Positions 7,750 through 18,329 of a stretch of 38,153 nucleotides of DNA are shown piece by piece. The notes under the pieces were generated by a model that saw only the letters and a program-made list of their open reading frames with translations, was not told the DNA's origin and searched no databases. Source of the stretch: Sporolituus thermophilus DSM 23256 (GTDB lineage Bacteria > Bacillota > Negativicutes > Sporomusales > Thermosinaceae); assembly GCF_900102435.1 (NCBI RefSeq), contig NZ_FNBU01000026.1:1-38153 (forward strand). Reading direction: 5' to 3'. Made by a program: the position numbers and the translations under genes. The first letter of the stretch is position 1, and each line of letters begins with the position of its first letter.

Positions 7750-9048
7750 TTACGCCAGTAATGTCCCCCATAATCCGTCCTTATATGGCTTTTCTAAGCG
7801 AACGACGCCAAGGGCACCGACTAAGTCCCCGCCACCGCGAGTGTACACCCGTATATAGTTTCCCGTAAGCCCGTCGACAACACCGTTATTAGCCGTCTCG
7901 AACAACACTTCCATCTCGCGGCCGACAAAAGCGTCCAGAAAGGCGGCCGCTCCCTTCTCCGCCACCCGCTGCATTTCCCGGACGCGCCGCTTTTTTTCTT
8001 CCTCCGGTACCTGGTCGGGATAAGCGGCGGCAGGAGTGCCGCTTCGCCGCGAATAGGGAAAAATGTGAACTTTGGCAAAGGCCATGCGCTCGACGAAGGC
8101 CAATGAGTTAGCAAACATCGCCGGCGTTTCACCAGGAAAACCGACAATTACATCAGTAGTAACGGCAAGGTCCGGCACGCGGCGGCGGATGGCGCCTACC
8201 AGGCGGCTATATTCTTCGGTAGTATAATGCCGGTTCATTTTGGACAGAACATGGTCATCCCCGGCTTGCAGCGGCAGATGCAGGTGCGGACACAGCTTAG
8301 CGTCACGACGCATCAGCTCGACAAGCCGATCGGACACTTCGACCGATTCAAGCGAACTGAGACGCAGACGCACTAATCCGGTGACACCAAGTACCGTCTC
8401 TACGGCGTCGGCTAGTTCCAGGTTGCCGCCCGTATCACGGCCGTAAGCGCCAAGGTGAATCCCGGTCAAAACAATTTCCTTAAAACCGGCGGCGACCAGT
8501 TTTTCCGCTTCCCGCCTCACGCTATCTAAGGCGCGGGAACGCAACGGTCCGCGGGCATAAGGGATAATACAGTATGTACAAAAATTGATACACCCTTCTT
8601 GAATTTTCAAAAAGGCACGCGTTCGGCCGGGAGCATCAAAAATAGGAATGTCCTCAAACTGCTCCGCTGTCATAATATCAGTTACGGCATTGACTTGCCC
8701 GCGGGTTCTGCGCGCCTCTTCCACCAGATCAACGATTCGGCTTCGGTCCTGGGTACCAACAATTACATCTACCTCGGGAATGGCCGCGACTTTGTCCGGC
8801 GAAACCTGAGCATAGCAGCCGGTGGCGACAATAACGGCCTCAGGATTGACCCGGGCCGCCCGCCTGATCAGTTGGCGCGACTTTTTTTCGCCTAAATGCG
8901 TAACCGAACAGGTATTAATAACATAAACGTCGGCCGGCTCGTCAAAGGAAACGATTGTATACCCGCGCTGCTTGAATAGTCCTTCGATAACTTCGGTTTC
9001 AAACTGATTAACTTTACAGCCTAGCGTCGTAAAAGCCGCCCGCGGCAT
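7750..9048 (-). CDS. mtaB: tRNA (t6A37-C2) methylthiotransferase MtaB
   Basis: A 432-residue methylthiotransferase that converts t6A to ms2t6A at position 37 of ANN-decoding tRNAs. The N-terminal MTTase domain carries the three cluster cysteines Cys11 (TTLGCKVNQ), Cys47 (NTCSVTH) and Cys78 (ATGCYAQ). The radical-SAM motif CxxxCxxC is Cys153, Cys157 and Cys160 (CINFCTYC). A TRAM-like RNA-binding tail covers about residues 365-432. GCKVNQ and the TRAM-bearing MtaB layout separate it from MiaB and RimO. It is the last gene of the hrcA operon, 18 nt after rsmE, as in Bacillus (yqeV). Confidence 0.95.
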   Translation of the reverse strand: MPRAAFTTLGCKVNQFETEVIEGLFKQRGYTIVSFDEPADVYVINTCSVTHLGEKKSRQLIRRAARVNPEAVIVATGCYAQVSPDKVAAIPEVDVIVGTQDRSRIVDLVEEARRTRGQVNAVTDIMTAEQFEDIPIFDAPGRTRAFLKIQEGCINFCTYCIIPYARGPLRSRALDSVRREAEKLVAAGFKEIVLTGIHLGAYGRDTGGNLELADAVETVLGVTGLVRLRLSSLESVEVSDRLVELMRRDAKLCPHLHLPLQAGDDHVLSKMNRHYTTEEYSRLVGAIRRRVPDLAVTTDVIVGFPGETPAMFANSLAFVERMAFAKVHIFPYSRRSGTPAAAYPDQVPEEEKKRRVREMQRVAEKGAAAFLDAFVGREMEVLFETANNGVVDGLTGNYIRVYTRGGGDLVGALGVVRLEKPYKDGLWGTLLA

Positions 9049-9066
9049 AATTACCCCTCCAAATCG

Positions 9067-9801
9067 TTAGGTTCCGCCTAAATCGCCCCGCTCATACAGC
9101 ACCGCGGTCAGCGCGGCAAGCGCTGCCGTTTCGGTACGCAAAATGCGCGGCCCCATCGTGACGATATGGGCGCCGCGCTGCCGGCAAAGCAAAACCTCAT
9201 CGGAACTAAACCCACCTTCAGGGCCGATTAGCAGCAGATAAGACTCGCTCGTTGTCATCCTCAGCGCGTCTTTAAGACCTCGCGCCGGGTGTCCCTCATA
9301 CAACATAAAAACAGTTTCCGGCAATGTCATTTTTAGCAGCGCAGATAGCGTCTGAACGGGAGCTATTTCCGGCACGGCCGCCCGGCCGCACTGCTTGGCA
9401 GCTTCATAAGCAATTTTTTGCCACCGCTCCCGCCTGGCGGCTTTTTTTTCCGTATCGTACCGCACGACCGTATGTGCCGTCTCAACAGGCAAGATCCGGC
9501 TTACGCCAAGCTCTACCGCCTTCTGGATAATATATTCCATCTTATCGCCTTTTGGCAACCCCTGAGCCAGCCATACCTCGACTGGCGGTTCCTTTGTCTC
9601 GGTAAGGGCTTGCCGGCAGGCCACCTTCACGCTGCTGCCGTCCACGGCAACAATTTCCGCCTGGCAGGCTTGTCCATCCTGGCCCACCACCACAATACAG
9701 TCACCGGGCTTCAGCCTAAGCACCCGCGCAATGTGATGCCCGTCATCACCGGTGATTATCATCTCGGGGGTCAGCGGACCAGGAAAGAAAAAACGCCGCA
9801 C
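9067..9801 (-). CDS. rsmE: 16S rRNA (m3U1498) methyltransferase RsmE
   Basis: A SPOUT-class methyltransferase of 244 residues that methylates N3 of U1498 in the 30S decoding centre. The N-terminal PUA-like part begins VRRFFFPGPL, the knot holds LLIGPEGGFSSDEV, and GPRILRTETAALAAL closes the SAM site. I chose the GTG at 9801. It gives the usual RRFF start, has an AGGGGG ribosome site 8-9 nt ahead, and lies 1 nt after the prmA stop. A longer reading from 9855 would overlap prmA by about 50 nt and adds nothing family-like. Confidence 0.93.
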   Translation of the reverse strand: MRRFFFPGPLTPEMIITGDDGHHIARVLRLKPGDCIVVVGQDGQACQAEIVAVDGSSVKVACRQALTETKEPPVEVWLAQGLPKGDKMEYIIQKAVELGVSRILPVETAHTVVRYDTEKKAARRERWQKIAYEAAKQCGRAAVPEIAPVQTLSALLKMTLPETVFMLYEGHPARGLKDALRMTTSESYLLLIGPEGGFSSDEVLLCRQRGAHIVTMGPRILRTETAALAALTAVLYERGDLGGT

Positions 9802-9802
9802 C

Positions 9803-10741
9803 CTAATCGCCCCCTCTGCGAACGGCAATGGCCGCCCAGCCGCCTTCCTCGACAACGCGGTCGATAACCAAGCCCTGCGCCAGCATGGCCGCCGTTACGT
9901 CGCCGAGCCGCTCGGCAATGACGCCGCTGGCGATAAACACGCCGCCTTCCTTTAATTTTTGGGGGATGTCTTTAACCAACCGGATAATCACATCGGCGAT
10001 GATATTGGCAACAACCACGTCGGCCGTTCCGGTCAGCCCTGTAAGCAAGTCGCCCTGGGCAACCTTCACGATATGCGAGACGCCGTTTACCGAAGCATTG
10101 TCAGCCGCCACGTTGACCGCAACCGGATCTAAATCGACGGCATAAACAGCGCCAGCCCCCAGTTTGGCGGCGGCAACGGCCAGGATGCCCGACCCGGTGC
10201 CCACATCAAAAACAATGTCACCGGGCTTTATGACATCTTCCAGGATACGGATGCACATGGCGGTAGTATGGTGCGTCCCCGTCCCAAACGCCATCCCCGG
10301 GTCAAGCTCAACGACGATTTCGCCTTCGGCTTGGTTATATTTTTCCCATGATGGTTTGATGACAATTTTTTCGCCCACTTTAATCGGGTGAAAATAGTTT
10401 TTCCACGAACTGGCCCAATCTTCTTCCTGCACTTCCTGCCAGTAAATATGCCCGCGCCCTTTGTTTAACTGATACCGGGAAAGTTCGTTGACCCGTGCCT
10501 CAAAGAGGCGGAGTTTGTCATCCAAATCATCGTCCATCGGCAAATAAGCTTTAACGGTAACAATTTCTGGGTTTTCCGCCTCCGGTAGATCGCAATAATC
10601 CCACGTGCCAGACCGGCGGTAGGCATTGATGACCTCCGGATCCTCGATAACAACCCCGCTGGCGCCTAACTCGTGAAAAATATTGGCCACCGCTTCGGTG
10701 GCCTCATGGGTTGTCTGAATACTGATTTCAGCCCACTTCAA
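9803..10741 (-). CDS. prmA: Ribosomal protein L11 methyltransferase
   Basis: A 312-residue enzyme that trimethylates lysines and the N-terminus of L11. An N-terminal substrate-recognition domain (MKWAEISIQTTHEA) is joined to a SAM domain containing ELDPGMAFGTGTHHTT, motif I VFDVGTGSGILAVAAAKLGA and the NIIADVI strand. Start is TTG at 10741, with AAGGGGCG a suitable distance upstream; the nearby ATG is out of frame. It is 20 nt after dnaJ and 1 nt before rsmE, so both are probably translated in a coupled fashion. Confidence 0.94.
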   Translation of the reverse strand: MKWAEISIQTTHEATEAVANIFHELGASGVVIEDPEVINAYRRSGTWDYCDLPEAENPEIVTVKAYLPMDDDLDDKLRLFEARVNELSRYQLNKGRGHIYWQEVQEEDWASSWKNYFHPIKVGEKIVIKPSWEKYNQAEGEIVVELDPGMAFGTGTHHTTAMCIRILEDVIKPGDIVFDVGTGSGILAVAAAKLGAGAVYAVDLDPVAVNVAADNASVNGVSHIVKVAQGDLLTGLTGTADVVVANIIADVIIRLVKDIPQKLKEGGVFIASGVIAERLGDVTAAMLAQGLVIDRVVEEGGWAAIAVRRGGD

Positions 10742-10761
10742 GCATAATCGCCCCTTTTCAG

Positions 10762-11901
10762 TTACGATCCCAAAAAATCTTTGACCTTCTTAAAAAAACT
10801 CTTTTGCTCCGGATTGATATTTTCACCGCTCGCACGGGCAAACTCCATTAAAAGCTCGCGCTGACGTTCGGTCAGGTTCTTGGGAGTAACCACTTTTATC
10901 CGCACATGCTGATCACCGCGGCCATGGCCTCTAAGGTGCGGAATGCCTTTGTCCTTGAGACGAAAAGTCGTACCGGACTGAGTACCTTCGGGAATTTTAA
11001 GACTGACCTTTCCGTCCAGGGTGGGCACCTCGATTTCGTCACCTAAGGCAGCCTGCACAAAACTTATCGGCACTTCGCAAATGACGTCGCTGCCTTCACG
11101 TGTAAACAGTTTATGCGGTTTTACAAAAATATAAACATACAAATCTCCAGGCGGTCCGCCGCGTACACCTGCCTCCCCTTCGTAAGCGACACGCAAGCGG
11201 GATCCGCTGTCAACACCGGCGGGAATTTTGACTTTTATAGTACGCTTATTGCGTACTCTGCCCCGTCCCTGACAATCTTTGCAAGGCGTACGCACAATCT
11301 TGCCCTCGCCGCGACAGCGGGTACAGGTCTTCACGTTAACCATGCGGCCAAAAGGAGTATTTTGGACAATCTGCTGCTGCCCTGTACCGCGGCACTGCGG
11401 GCATGTCTCGGGATGGGTTCCCGGGGCGGCGCCGGAACCGTGACAAGTGGGACATTCTTCGGTACGGGGTACCTGAATTTCCTTCTCAACCCCAAAAGCG
11501 GCTTCTTCGAAAGAAATTTCCAGGTCATAGCGCAAGTCGGCGCCTTTTTCCGGGCCGGTGTGACGAGCGCCAAAACCGGCCTGACCGAAAAACATATCGA
11601 AAATATCACTGAACCCGCCGGCGCCAAACCCGCCAAACCCGCTAAAACCGCCTGCCCCGGCGCCTTGGCCGGGGTCAAAGGCGGCATGACCGAACTGGTC
11701 ATACTGTGCCCGCCGCTCGGGGTCGGACAAAACTTCATAGGCTTCGTTTATTTCTTTAAATTTCTCCTCTGCCTCTTTAGGATTATCACGGTTGACATCA
11801 GGATGGTACTTCCGTGCCAGCTTGCGAAAGGCCTTTTTTATTTCGTCCTCGGTCGCCGTCCTGGGCACGCCTAATACTTCATAATAATCTCTTTTGCTCA
11901 C
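10762..11901 (-). CDS. dnaJ: Chaperone protein DnaJ
   Basis: A 379-residue type-I Hsp40. The J-domain is residues 1-70 with the HPD triad at 33-35. A Gly/Phe-rich linker covers about 75-115, four CxxCxGxG zinc repeats lie at about 145-215 ([32 protein letters not shown]), and a C-terminal substrate domain follows. It delivers unfolded proteins to DnaK and stimulates its ATPase. Start is GTG at 11901 with a weak GGATGGTG ribosome site. It lies 26 nt after dnaK in the HrcA-controlled operon. Confidence 0.97.
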   Translation of the reverse strand: MSKRDYYEVLGVPRTATEDEIKKAFRKLARKYHPDVNRDNPKEAEEKFKEINEAYEVLSDPERRAQYDQFGHAAFDPGQGAGAGGFSGFGGFGAGGFSDIFDMFFGQAGFGARHTGPEKGADLRYDLEISFEEAAFGVEKEIQVPRTEECPTCHGSGAAPGTHPETCPQCRGTGQQQIVQNTPFGRMVNVKTCTRCRGEGKIVRTPCKDCQGRGRVRNKRTIKVKIPAGVDSGSRLRVAYEGEAGVRGGPPGDLYVYIFVKPHKLFTREGSDVICEVPISFVQAALGDEIEVPTLDGKVSLKIPEGTQSGTTFRLKDKGIPHLRGHGRGDQHVRIKVVTPKNLTERQRELLMEFARASGENINPEQKSFFKKVKDFLGS

Positions 11902-11927
11902 AATTCACCATCCCAAACTTTGGCTCT

Positions 11928-13781
<1,854 letters not shown>

Positions 13782-13801
13782 TTCTATTCCTCCTTAATTT
13801 A

Positions 13802-14407
13802 TTAGGAATTGTTAACTACTTTGACCATGCTGGGACGAATGACTTTACCATGAACCATATAGCCTTTTTGCAGCACCTCAACTACCGTATTGTCCCGCCG
13901 ATCAGGGTCTTCGACCCGCATGATCGCCTCATGATATTGAGGATCAAAAACGGCGCCCGCTGCTTCAATCGGCTGTACCCCCATCTTTTCCAAAGCCTGG
14001 ATAAACTGGCGGTAAATCATTTCTACCCCGGCGCGGAGGGCCGCCGCGTCTTCCGTCGCCGTGGTGAGCGCCCGCTCAAAGTTATCCAGTACAGGCAAGA
14101 GCTGTAGCACAATGCCTTCAGTTACCACTTTGGCTAAATCCTCTTTTTCCTGACGGGTGCGGCGGCGGAAGTTATCAAAGTCGGCTTGCAGCCGCTTGAG
14201 CCGCTCCATCGTTTCTTCTTGAAGGCGGTTTTTCTCGGCGATAGAGGCAAGAAGCCGTTCCACGTCTTCCTGCTGGAAGCTAACCTCTTGGCTTTCTATC
14301 CCTTCCTGTTCTTTCGCTTCTGTTGAGTCTGCCCCCGCCGCCATTTGCGGCTGGGGTTCGGCCCCCGCCTGATTGATCGTCTCCTCGCGCTTTTCGCCCA
14401 TGCTCAC
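13802..14407 (-). CDS. grpE: Nucleotide exchange factor GrpE
   Basis: A 201-residue protein with a disordered acidic N-terminus, a long coiled coil (about residues 45-105, including RLKRLQADFDNFRRRTRQEK) and the C-terminal beta domain with GAVFDPQYHEAI and VVEVLQKGYMVHGKVIRPSMV. It releases ADP from DnaK. The GTG start at 14407 has AGGTGA six nt ahead and is preferred over the ATG three codons on. It is 17 nt downstream of the chaperonin gene. Confidence 0.96.
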   Translation of the reverse strand: MSMGEKREETINQAGAEPQPQMAAGADSTEAKEQEGIESQEVSFQQEDVERLLASIAEKNRLQEETMERLKRLQADFDNFRRRTRQEKEDLAKVVTEGIVLQLLPVLDNFERALTTATEDAAALRAGVEMIYRQFIQALEKMGVQPIEAAGAVFDPQYHEAIMRVEDPDRRDNTVVEVLQKGYMVHGKVIRPSMVKVVNNS

Positions 14408-14424
14408 TACATTTCACCTCGTGC

Positions 14425-16014
14425 TTAAAAGTCCGGCATGCCGGCCGCGTCGTTGCCGGCCGCGTTTTTTCCGGCAGCAGCGCCTTCCTCTTTCTTTTTT
14501 ATAATAGTATCAATACGCAGAATTGCCACTGCCACTTCGCCAGCTGCTTTAATGGCGTGCAGCTTAACAGGCACTGGATCGACGACGCCCCGCTCCAGCA
14601 TATCGGCTACCTCGCCTGTGTCGCAATCAATGCCCAGCGAGTCACTGCCCTTGGCCGCCTGGGCTGCTATAACCTCCTCAACCTTTTCCAGCGGATTAAA
14701 CCCGGCATTCTCGACAATTTGGGCCAGTGGCCGCTTTAAAGCATTAGTTACACAGTCCACACCATAAGCAGCCATGCCTTTAATTTCTTCCCGCGCTTTT
14801 TCCACCGCCCGGGCAAGGGCGATTTCGCAGGCGCCGCCGCCGGGAACGTAGCCGCCCTTAATTGCCGCCTGCACACTGGACGCGGCATCTTTCGCGATAC
14901 GCTCGCGCTCACCCACAACTTCTTCGGTAGCCGCCCCCACTAAAATGGTGGCCATCGGCTTGCCTTGGCCGCCAAGGATACGGACATGCTCGAGCTTCTC
15001 GTCTTCGTAGACGCGCTCGGCATAGCCGAGATATTTCTCAATATCGGTAAGGTCTTTCTTCAGGCCGGTGCGTTTCATCATTCGCGCCCCGGTATGCTCA
15101 GCCGCCCGCCGCAGATCTTTGGCCGGCACACGCTGGATAACCATTACGCCGGCATCGGTCAGAATTTCGTCGGCGTCATCATGGACGCCCCGGTCAACAA
15201 GCACGAGCCTGACCCCAAGGTCAACGATTTTACGCACATTCCGCTTGAACTCATCTTGAAGCTCTATGTACCGTTTAAAACCTGACTCGGTGCTAAGAGC
15301 TTCATCGCCGATTTCCTCCGGCTCGAGCGCATCGTCAATGATCAGCACCTTGACGTCCGTAAGTTCTTCCGGCATTTCTTTGTTCATGCGCTCTTTATCA
15401 ACGATGACGCCCATGAATACTTCATTTTCGGCGCCTTCTTCGGCCGTAATGATATCCGAAAGTTTAAAGTTTGGTTCGCATAATTTTTCTACACCAATAA
15501 GGCGTGCTGCGGCTACCACCAGGTCGGCGATATCCGCATGTTCCCGGCCGGCAATCATGGCGATATTCCGCAAAACAGGATCGTTTAAATCGGTTACCTT
15601 GCGGCCCCGCCGCTTTATTTCCTCAATCGCCCGGGCGACGCCGTGCCGGACCCCTTCGATGACCCGGGCCACCGGGACGCCCCGCAATACCTGATTGACA
15701 CCTTCGGCAACAAGCCCGCCGGCCATGATGGTTGCCGTTGTTGTTCCATCTCCCACCTCGGCCTGTTGGGCTTTAGCAATATTAATCAGCATCTTGGCGG
15801 CAGGATGGTTTACATCCATCTTGTCTAAAATGGTTACTCCGTCATTGGTAATAATGACTTCGCCAAAACGGTCCACGAGCATGGTATCGAGCCCTTTCGG
15901 GCCAATCGTTCCCTCAACGGCCGCCGTAATGGCCCGTACCGCGTTAGCATTGGTAAGCAGCGCCGCGAGACGTTCATCTACTTCCGCGCCGCTGCCAGCT
16001 TGCTTAAGATTCAT
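14425..16014 (-). CDS. Archaeal-type (group III) chaperonin
   Basis: A 529-residue thermosome/TCP-1-like chaperonin, not a GroEL. It carries the group II-type signature GPKGLDTMLVDRFG (residues 38-51), then TNDGVTILDKMDVNHPAAKML (56-76) and the nucleotide-binding GDGTTT at 88-93. Archaeal-type GGGACEIALA follows in the C-terminal equatorial domain. The tail ends in MPDF rather than GGM repeats. Such chaperonins have a built-in lid and need no GroES. The start chosen is ATG 16014, with GGGAGG 10 nt ahead; an upstream ATG at 16047 has no good ribosome site. Placement between hrcA and grpE under CIRCE matches the group III chaperonins described in Carboxydothermus and other bacteria. No groES or groEL is nearby. 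Confidence 0.95.
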   Translation of the reverse strand: MNLKQAGSGAEVDERLAALLTNANAVRAITAAVEGTIGPKGLDTMLVDRFGEVIITNDGVTILDKMDVNHPAAKMLINIAKAQQAEVGDGTTTATIMAGGLVAEGVNQVLRGVPVARVIEGVRHGVARAIEEIKRRGRKVTDLNDPVLRNIAMIAGREHADIADLVVAAARLIGVEKLCEPNFKLSDIITAEEGAENEVFMGVIVDKERMNKEMPEELTDVKVLIIDDALEPEEIGDEALSTESGFKRYIELQDEFKRNVRKIVDLGVRLVLVDRGVHDDADEILTDAGVMVIQRVPAKDLRRAAEHTGARMMKRTGLKKDLTDIEKYLGYAERVYEDEKLEHVRILGGQGKPMATILVGAATEEVVGERERIAKDAASSVQAAIKGGYVPGGGACEIALARAVEKAREEIKGMAAYGVDCVTNALKRPLAQIVENAGFNPLEKVEEVIAAQAAKGSDSLGIDCDTGEVADMLERGVVDPVPVKLHAIKAAGEVAVAILRIDTIIKKKEEGAAAGKNAAGNDAAGMPDF

Positions 16015-16057
16015 ATAGCCAATTCCTCCCATAGGTACGGGCGGCATTTATGCCGCC

Positions 16058-17083
16058 CTAAATTCCGTATTTTTTCAAGATTTGTCCCAAATGCCGATGC
16101 ATGAATTCCAGCACCGACATGATTCGACCGTATTCCATGCGAGTAGGACCCAAGACAGCCACTGTGCCAACTACCTGTCCGTCGACGCGATAGGTAGCTT
16201 GCACCATGCTGCAGTCATGAATGCCGGTATATTTGTTCTCCCCGCCGATGGTGACAACCACTCCGTCGCTTTCCTGCATATGCAGGATATCGACCAGAAG
16301 CTGCTCTTCTTCCAGCATGGCCAGCAAAGCTCTGACCTTATCCACATCGCGGAATTCCGGCTGGTCCAAAACCTGGGTAGTTCCGCCGGTATACACCCGG
16401 TCTTTTCTTTCTACCGCCAGCGCATCCTTAATAAACTCTAACGCTGTTTCAAAAAGAGCGCGGTTGGGGATAATATCGTGCTTAATTTCCCGCAAAAGGG
16501 AAGATTTTATCCGGTCAAAAGCCAGACCGGCCAGCCGCTCGTTGATGGCACCAGCAATTTTCTGTAGTTCCGGAAAGGCGATACCATTAGGTATTTCAAT
16601 AATTTTGTTTTCCACAAAACCGGTATCGGCAACGACAACAAGAATGGCGCGACGCTCGTCCAGCGGCAAAAACTGCATATATTTGAAGGCACATTGTGAA
16701 AACTGCGGCGCAAGCACCAAGGAAATATTGCGGGTGATGCGCGACAGAATTTTCGCCGTTTCCTGGAAGACCTCTTCCAGCCGCCGCACCTTTGTTTGAT
16801 ACCAGCGCTCAATCAGGGCAATTTCTTTTTCCGACAGCGGTTGAGGCGCCAGCAAACAATCAACATAAAAACGATAGCCTTTGGCCGAAGGTATACGGCC
16901 GGCAGAAGTGTGGGGCTGTTCGAGATAGCCTAATAGTTCTAAATCGGCCATTTCATTGCGAATAGTAGCCGGACTGACCCCCAAGTTGTACTTGCGGGCA
17001 ATTGTGCGCGACCCCACCGGCTCAGCGGTAGAAATATAATCATCGATAATGGCCTGAAGAATTTTCCGCTTTCTCTCGTCCAC
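16058..17083 (-). CDS. hrcA: Heat-inducible transcription repressor HrcA
   Basis: A 341-residue repressor. An N-terminal winged helix (residues 1-75, including SRTIARKYNLGVSPATIRNEMADLELLGYLEQPHTSAGR) precedes a GAF-like dimerisation and regulatory domain ending VLEFMHRHLGQIL. HrcA binds the CIRCE operator; in Bacillus it is kept active by GroEL, so here the archaeal-type chaperonin may play that feedback role, which is an inference. The GTG at 17083 (VDERKRK) has AGGAGG eight nt ahead; the GTG at 17092 abuts the ribosome site and is unlikely. First gene of the operon, 43 nt before the chaperonin. Confidence 0.96.
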   Translation of the reverse strand: MDERKRKILQAIIDDYISTAEPVGSRTIARKYNLGVSPATIRNEMADLELLGYLEQPHTSAGRIPSAKGYRFYVDCLLAPQPLSEKEIALIERWYQTKVRRLEEVFQETAKILSRITRNISLVLAPQFSQCAFKYMQFLPLDERRAILVVVADTGFVENKIIEIPNGIAFPELQKIAGAINERLAGLAFDRIKSSLLREIKHDIIPNRALFETALEFIKDALAVERKDRVYTGGTTQVLDQPEFRDVDKVRALLAMLEEEQLLVDILHMQESDGVVVTIGGENKYTGIHDCSMVQATYRVDGQVVGTVAVLGPTRMEYGRIMSVLEFMHRHLGQILKKYGI

Positions 17084-17101
17084 CCCTTGCACCTCCTCTT
17101 G

Positions 17102-17128
17102 TTAGCACTCGTTCGATTAGAGTGCTAA
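17102..17128. promoter_or_regulatory. CIRCE operator
   Basis: TTAGCACTC-N9-GAGTGCTAA, an exact match to the CIRCE consensus and binding site of HrcA. It lies between the hrcA promoter -10 and the ribosome site, so HrcA binding would block transcription of the whole hrcA-cpn-grpE-dnaK-dnaJ-prmA-rsmE-mtaB operon. Confidence 0.97.
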
Positions 17129-17139
17129 TACCTAATTAA

Positions 17140-17168
17140 AACATACCACCATGACCTGCTGCTGTCAA
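17140..17168 (-). promoter_or_regulatory. Sigma-A promoter of the hrcA operon
   Basis: Minus-strand TTGACA (17168-17163), 17-nt spacer, TATGTT (17145-17140). The CIRCE element begins about 12 nt downstream. The promoter falls between the hemW stop and hrcA. Confidence 0.8.
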
Positions 17169-17183
17169 GATAATCCTGTAAAT

Positions 17184-18326
17184 TCAAGCCTTGTCCGGCA
17201 AAAAGGACGAAAAAACAATATTACCGAATTTCATCCCCAAGTCGGTGAGGCGCAGCCTGTTGCCGCAGCGTTCTACCAGCCCGCGCTGCGCGAGCGTGTC
17301 AATAGTGGCGCGGTACGCATCCCAAAAAGAGATACCGAAACGTTCCTGGAATATTCCGCTATCAAGCCCAGCGGCGGTGCGCAGGGCCAGAAAAATAAAT
17401 TCGGCAATCTGCGTTTGTCTATCCAATACTTCCCGCTCCTGTATGGCCAAAGCACCCTTGCGCTGCGCCTGGATATATTCTGTCACGTGGGGTGTATTAG
17501 CCCAACGCACTCCGTCTACGAAAGAGTAAGCGGCGGCGCCTAGCCCCAAGAAAGGCTGATAGTGCCAATATTTGAGATTATGGCGGCATTCGTAGCCTGG
17601 CAGGCAGTAGTTGGAAACTTCATACCGGCAGTAGCCCGCCTGCCGTAGAAAGGCAGCCGCAAAGTCGTACATTGCTTCTTCCTCGGTCTCATCAGGCAGA
17701 GCAAGCTTACCGGCAGCATGGCTTACAGCGAAAGGGGTGCCATCCTCTACTTTCAGGCCGTACACCGAAAGGTGTGGCACCCCAAGTTCTGTAGCCCGGC
17801 TTAGACTGTCCGCCACGTCCGCCTGGCGCTGCTCGGGCAGGCCATACATTAAATCAAGGTTGATGTTGTCAAAACCGGCGGCTCGCGCCAGTTCAACAGC
17901 CTCAATCCCCTGCTCAGCCGTGTGAACGCGCCCGAGCAGGGGCAAAAGGCGCGGAACAAAGGTCTGAACACCGAAACTCAGGCGATTTACCCCCCAAGAC
18001 CGCAGGGCCTTAAGGAGCGGCAAATTTACCGTGCCCGGATTAGCTTCGACGGTGATTTCAACGGCCGGTTCCAGCGAAAAAGTGGCAGTAAGACTGGCAA
18101 ACAGCCGGCCTAAGAGTTCGCCTGGCAGTACAGTAGGCGTGCCGCCGCCAATATAGACGGTGTCAACAACCCAGCCGGAAAAGCGGCTTTTTTGCTCGGC
18201 AATTTCCCGGCACAAAGCGTCAATATAGTCCTGATACAGGTGCGTTAGATTGTCATAAGAAGGAAAGTCGCAATACAAGCACTTTTGCCGGCAGAAAGGA
18301 ATATGGATGTAAAGCCCGAGTTTCAT
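17184..18326 (-). CDS. hemW: Radical SAM heme chaperone HemW
   Basis: A 380-residue radical-SAM protein of the HemN-like group. The cluster motif is Cys12-x3-Cys16-x2-Cys19 (PFCRQKCLYCDF), the SAM-binding YIGGGTPT lies near residue 60 and the C-terminal HemN_C winged helix ends at about residue 375. The GLYIHIPFC N-terminus, without the longer HemN arm, marks it as HemW. HemW binds and delivers heme rather than oxidising coproporphyrinogen. It starts 3 nt after the lepA stop, conserved with Bacillus. Confidence 0.93.
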   Translation of the reverse strand: MKLGLYIHIPFCRQKCLYCDFPSYDNLTHLYQDYIDALCREIAEQKSRFSGWVVDTVYIGGGTPTVLPGELLGRLFASLTATFSLEPAVEITVEANPGTVNLPLLKALRSWGVNRLSFGVQTFVPRLLPLLGRVHTAEQGIEAVELARAAGFDNINLDLMYGLPEQRQADVADSLSRATELGVPHLSVYGLKVEDGTPFAVSHAAGKLALPDETEEEAMYDFAAAFLRQAGYCRYEVSNYCLPGYECRHNLKYWHYQPFLGLGAAAYSFVDGVRWANTPHVTEYIQAQRKGALAIQEREVLDRQTQIAEFIFLALRTAAGLDSGIFQERFGISFWDAYRATIDTLAQRGLVERCGNRLRLTDLGMKFGNIVFSSFLPDKA

Positions 18327-18329
18327 GGA

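Noticed and set aside
14425-16014. GroEL (group I) annotation
   Set aside because: GroEL signature regions are absent and the N-terminal and equatorial motifs are of thermosome type; no groES adjoins it.
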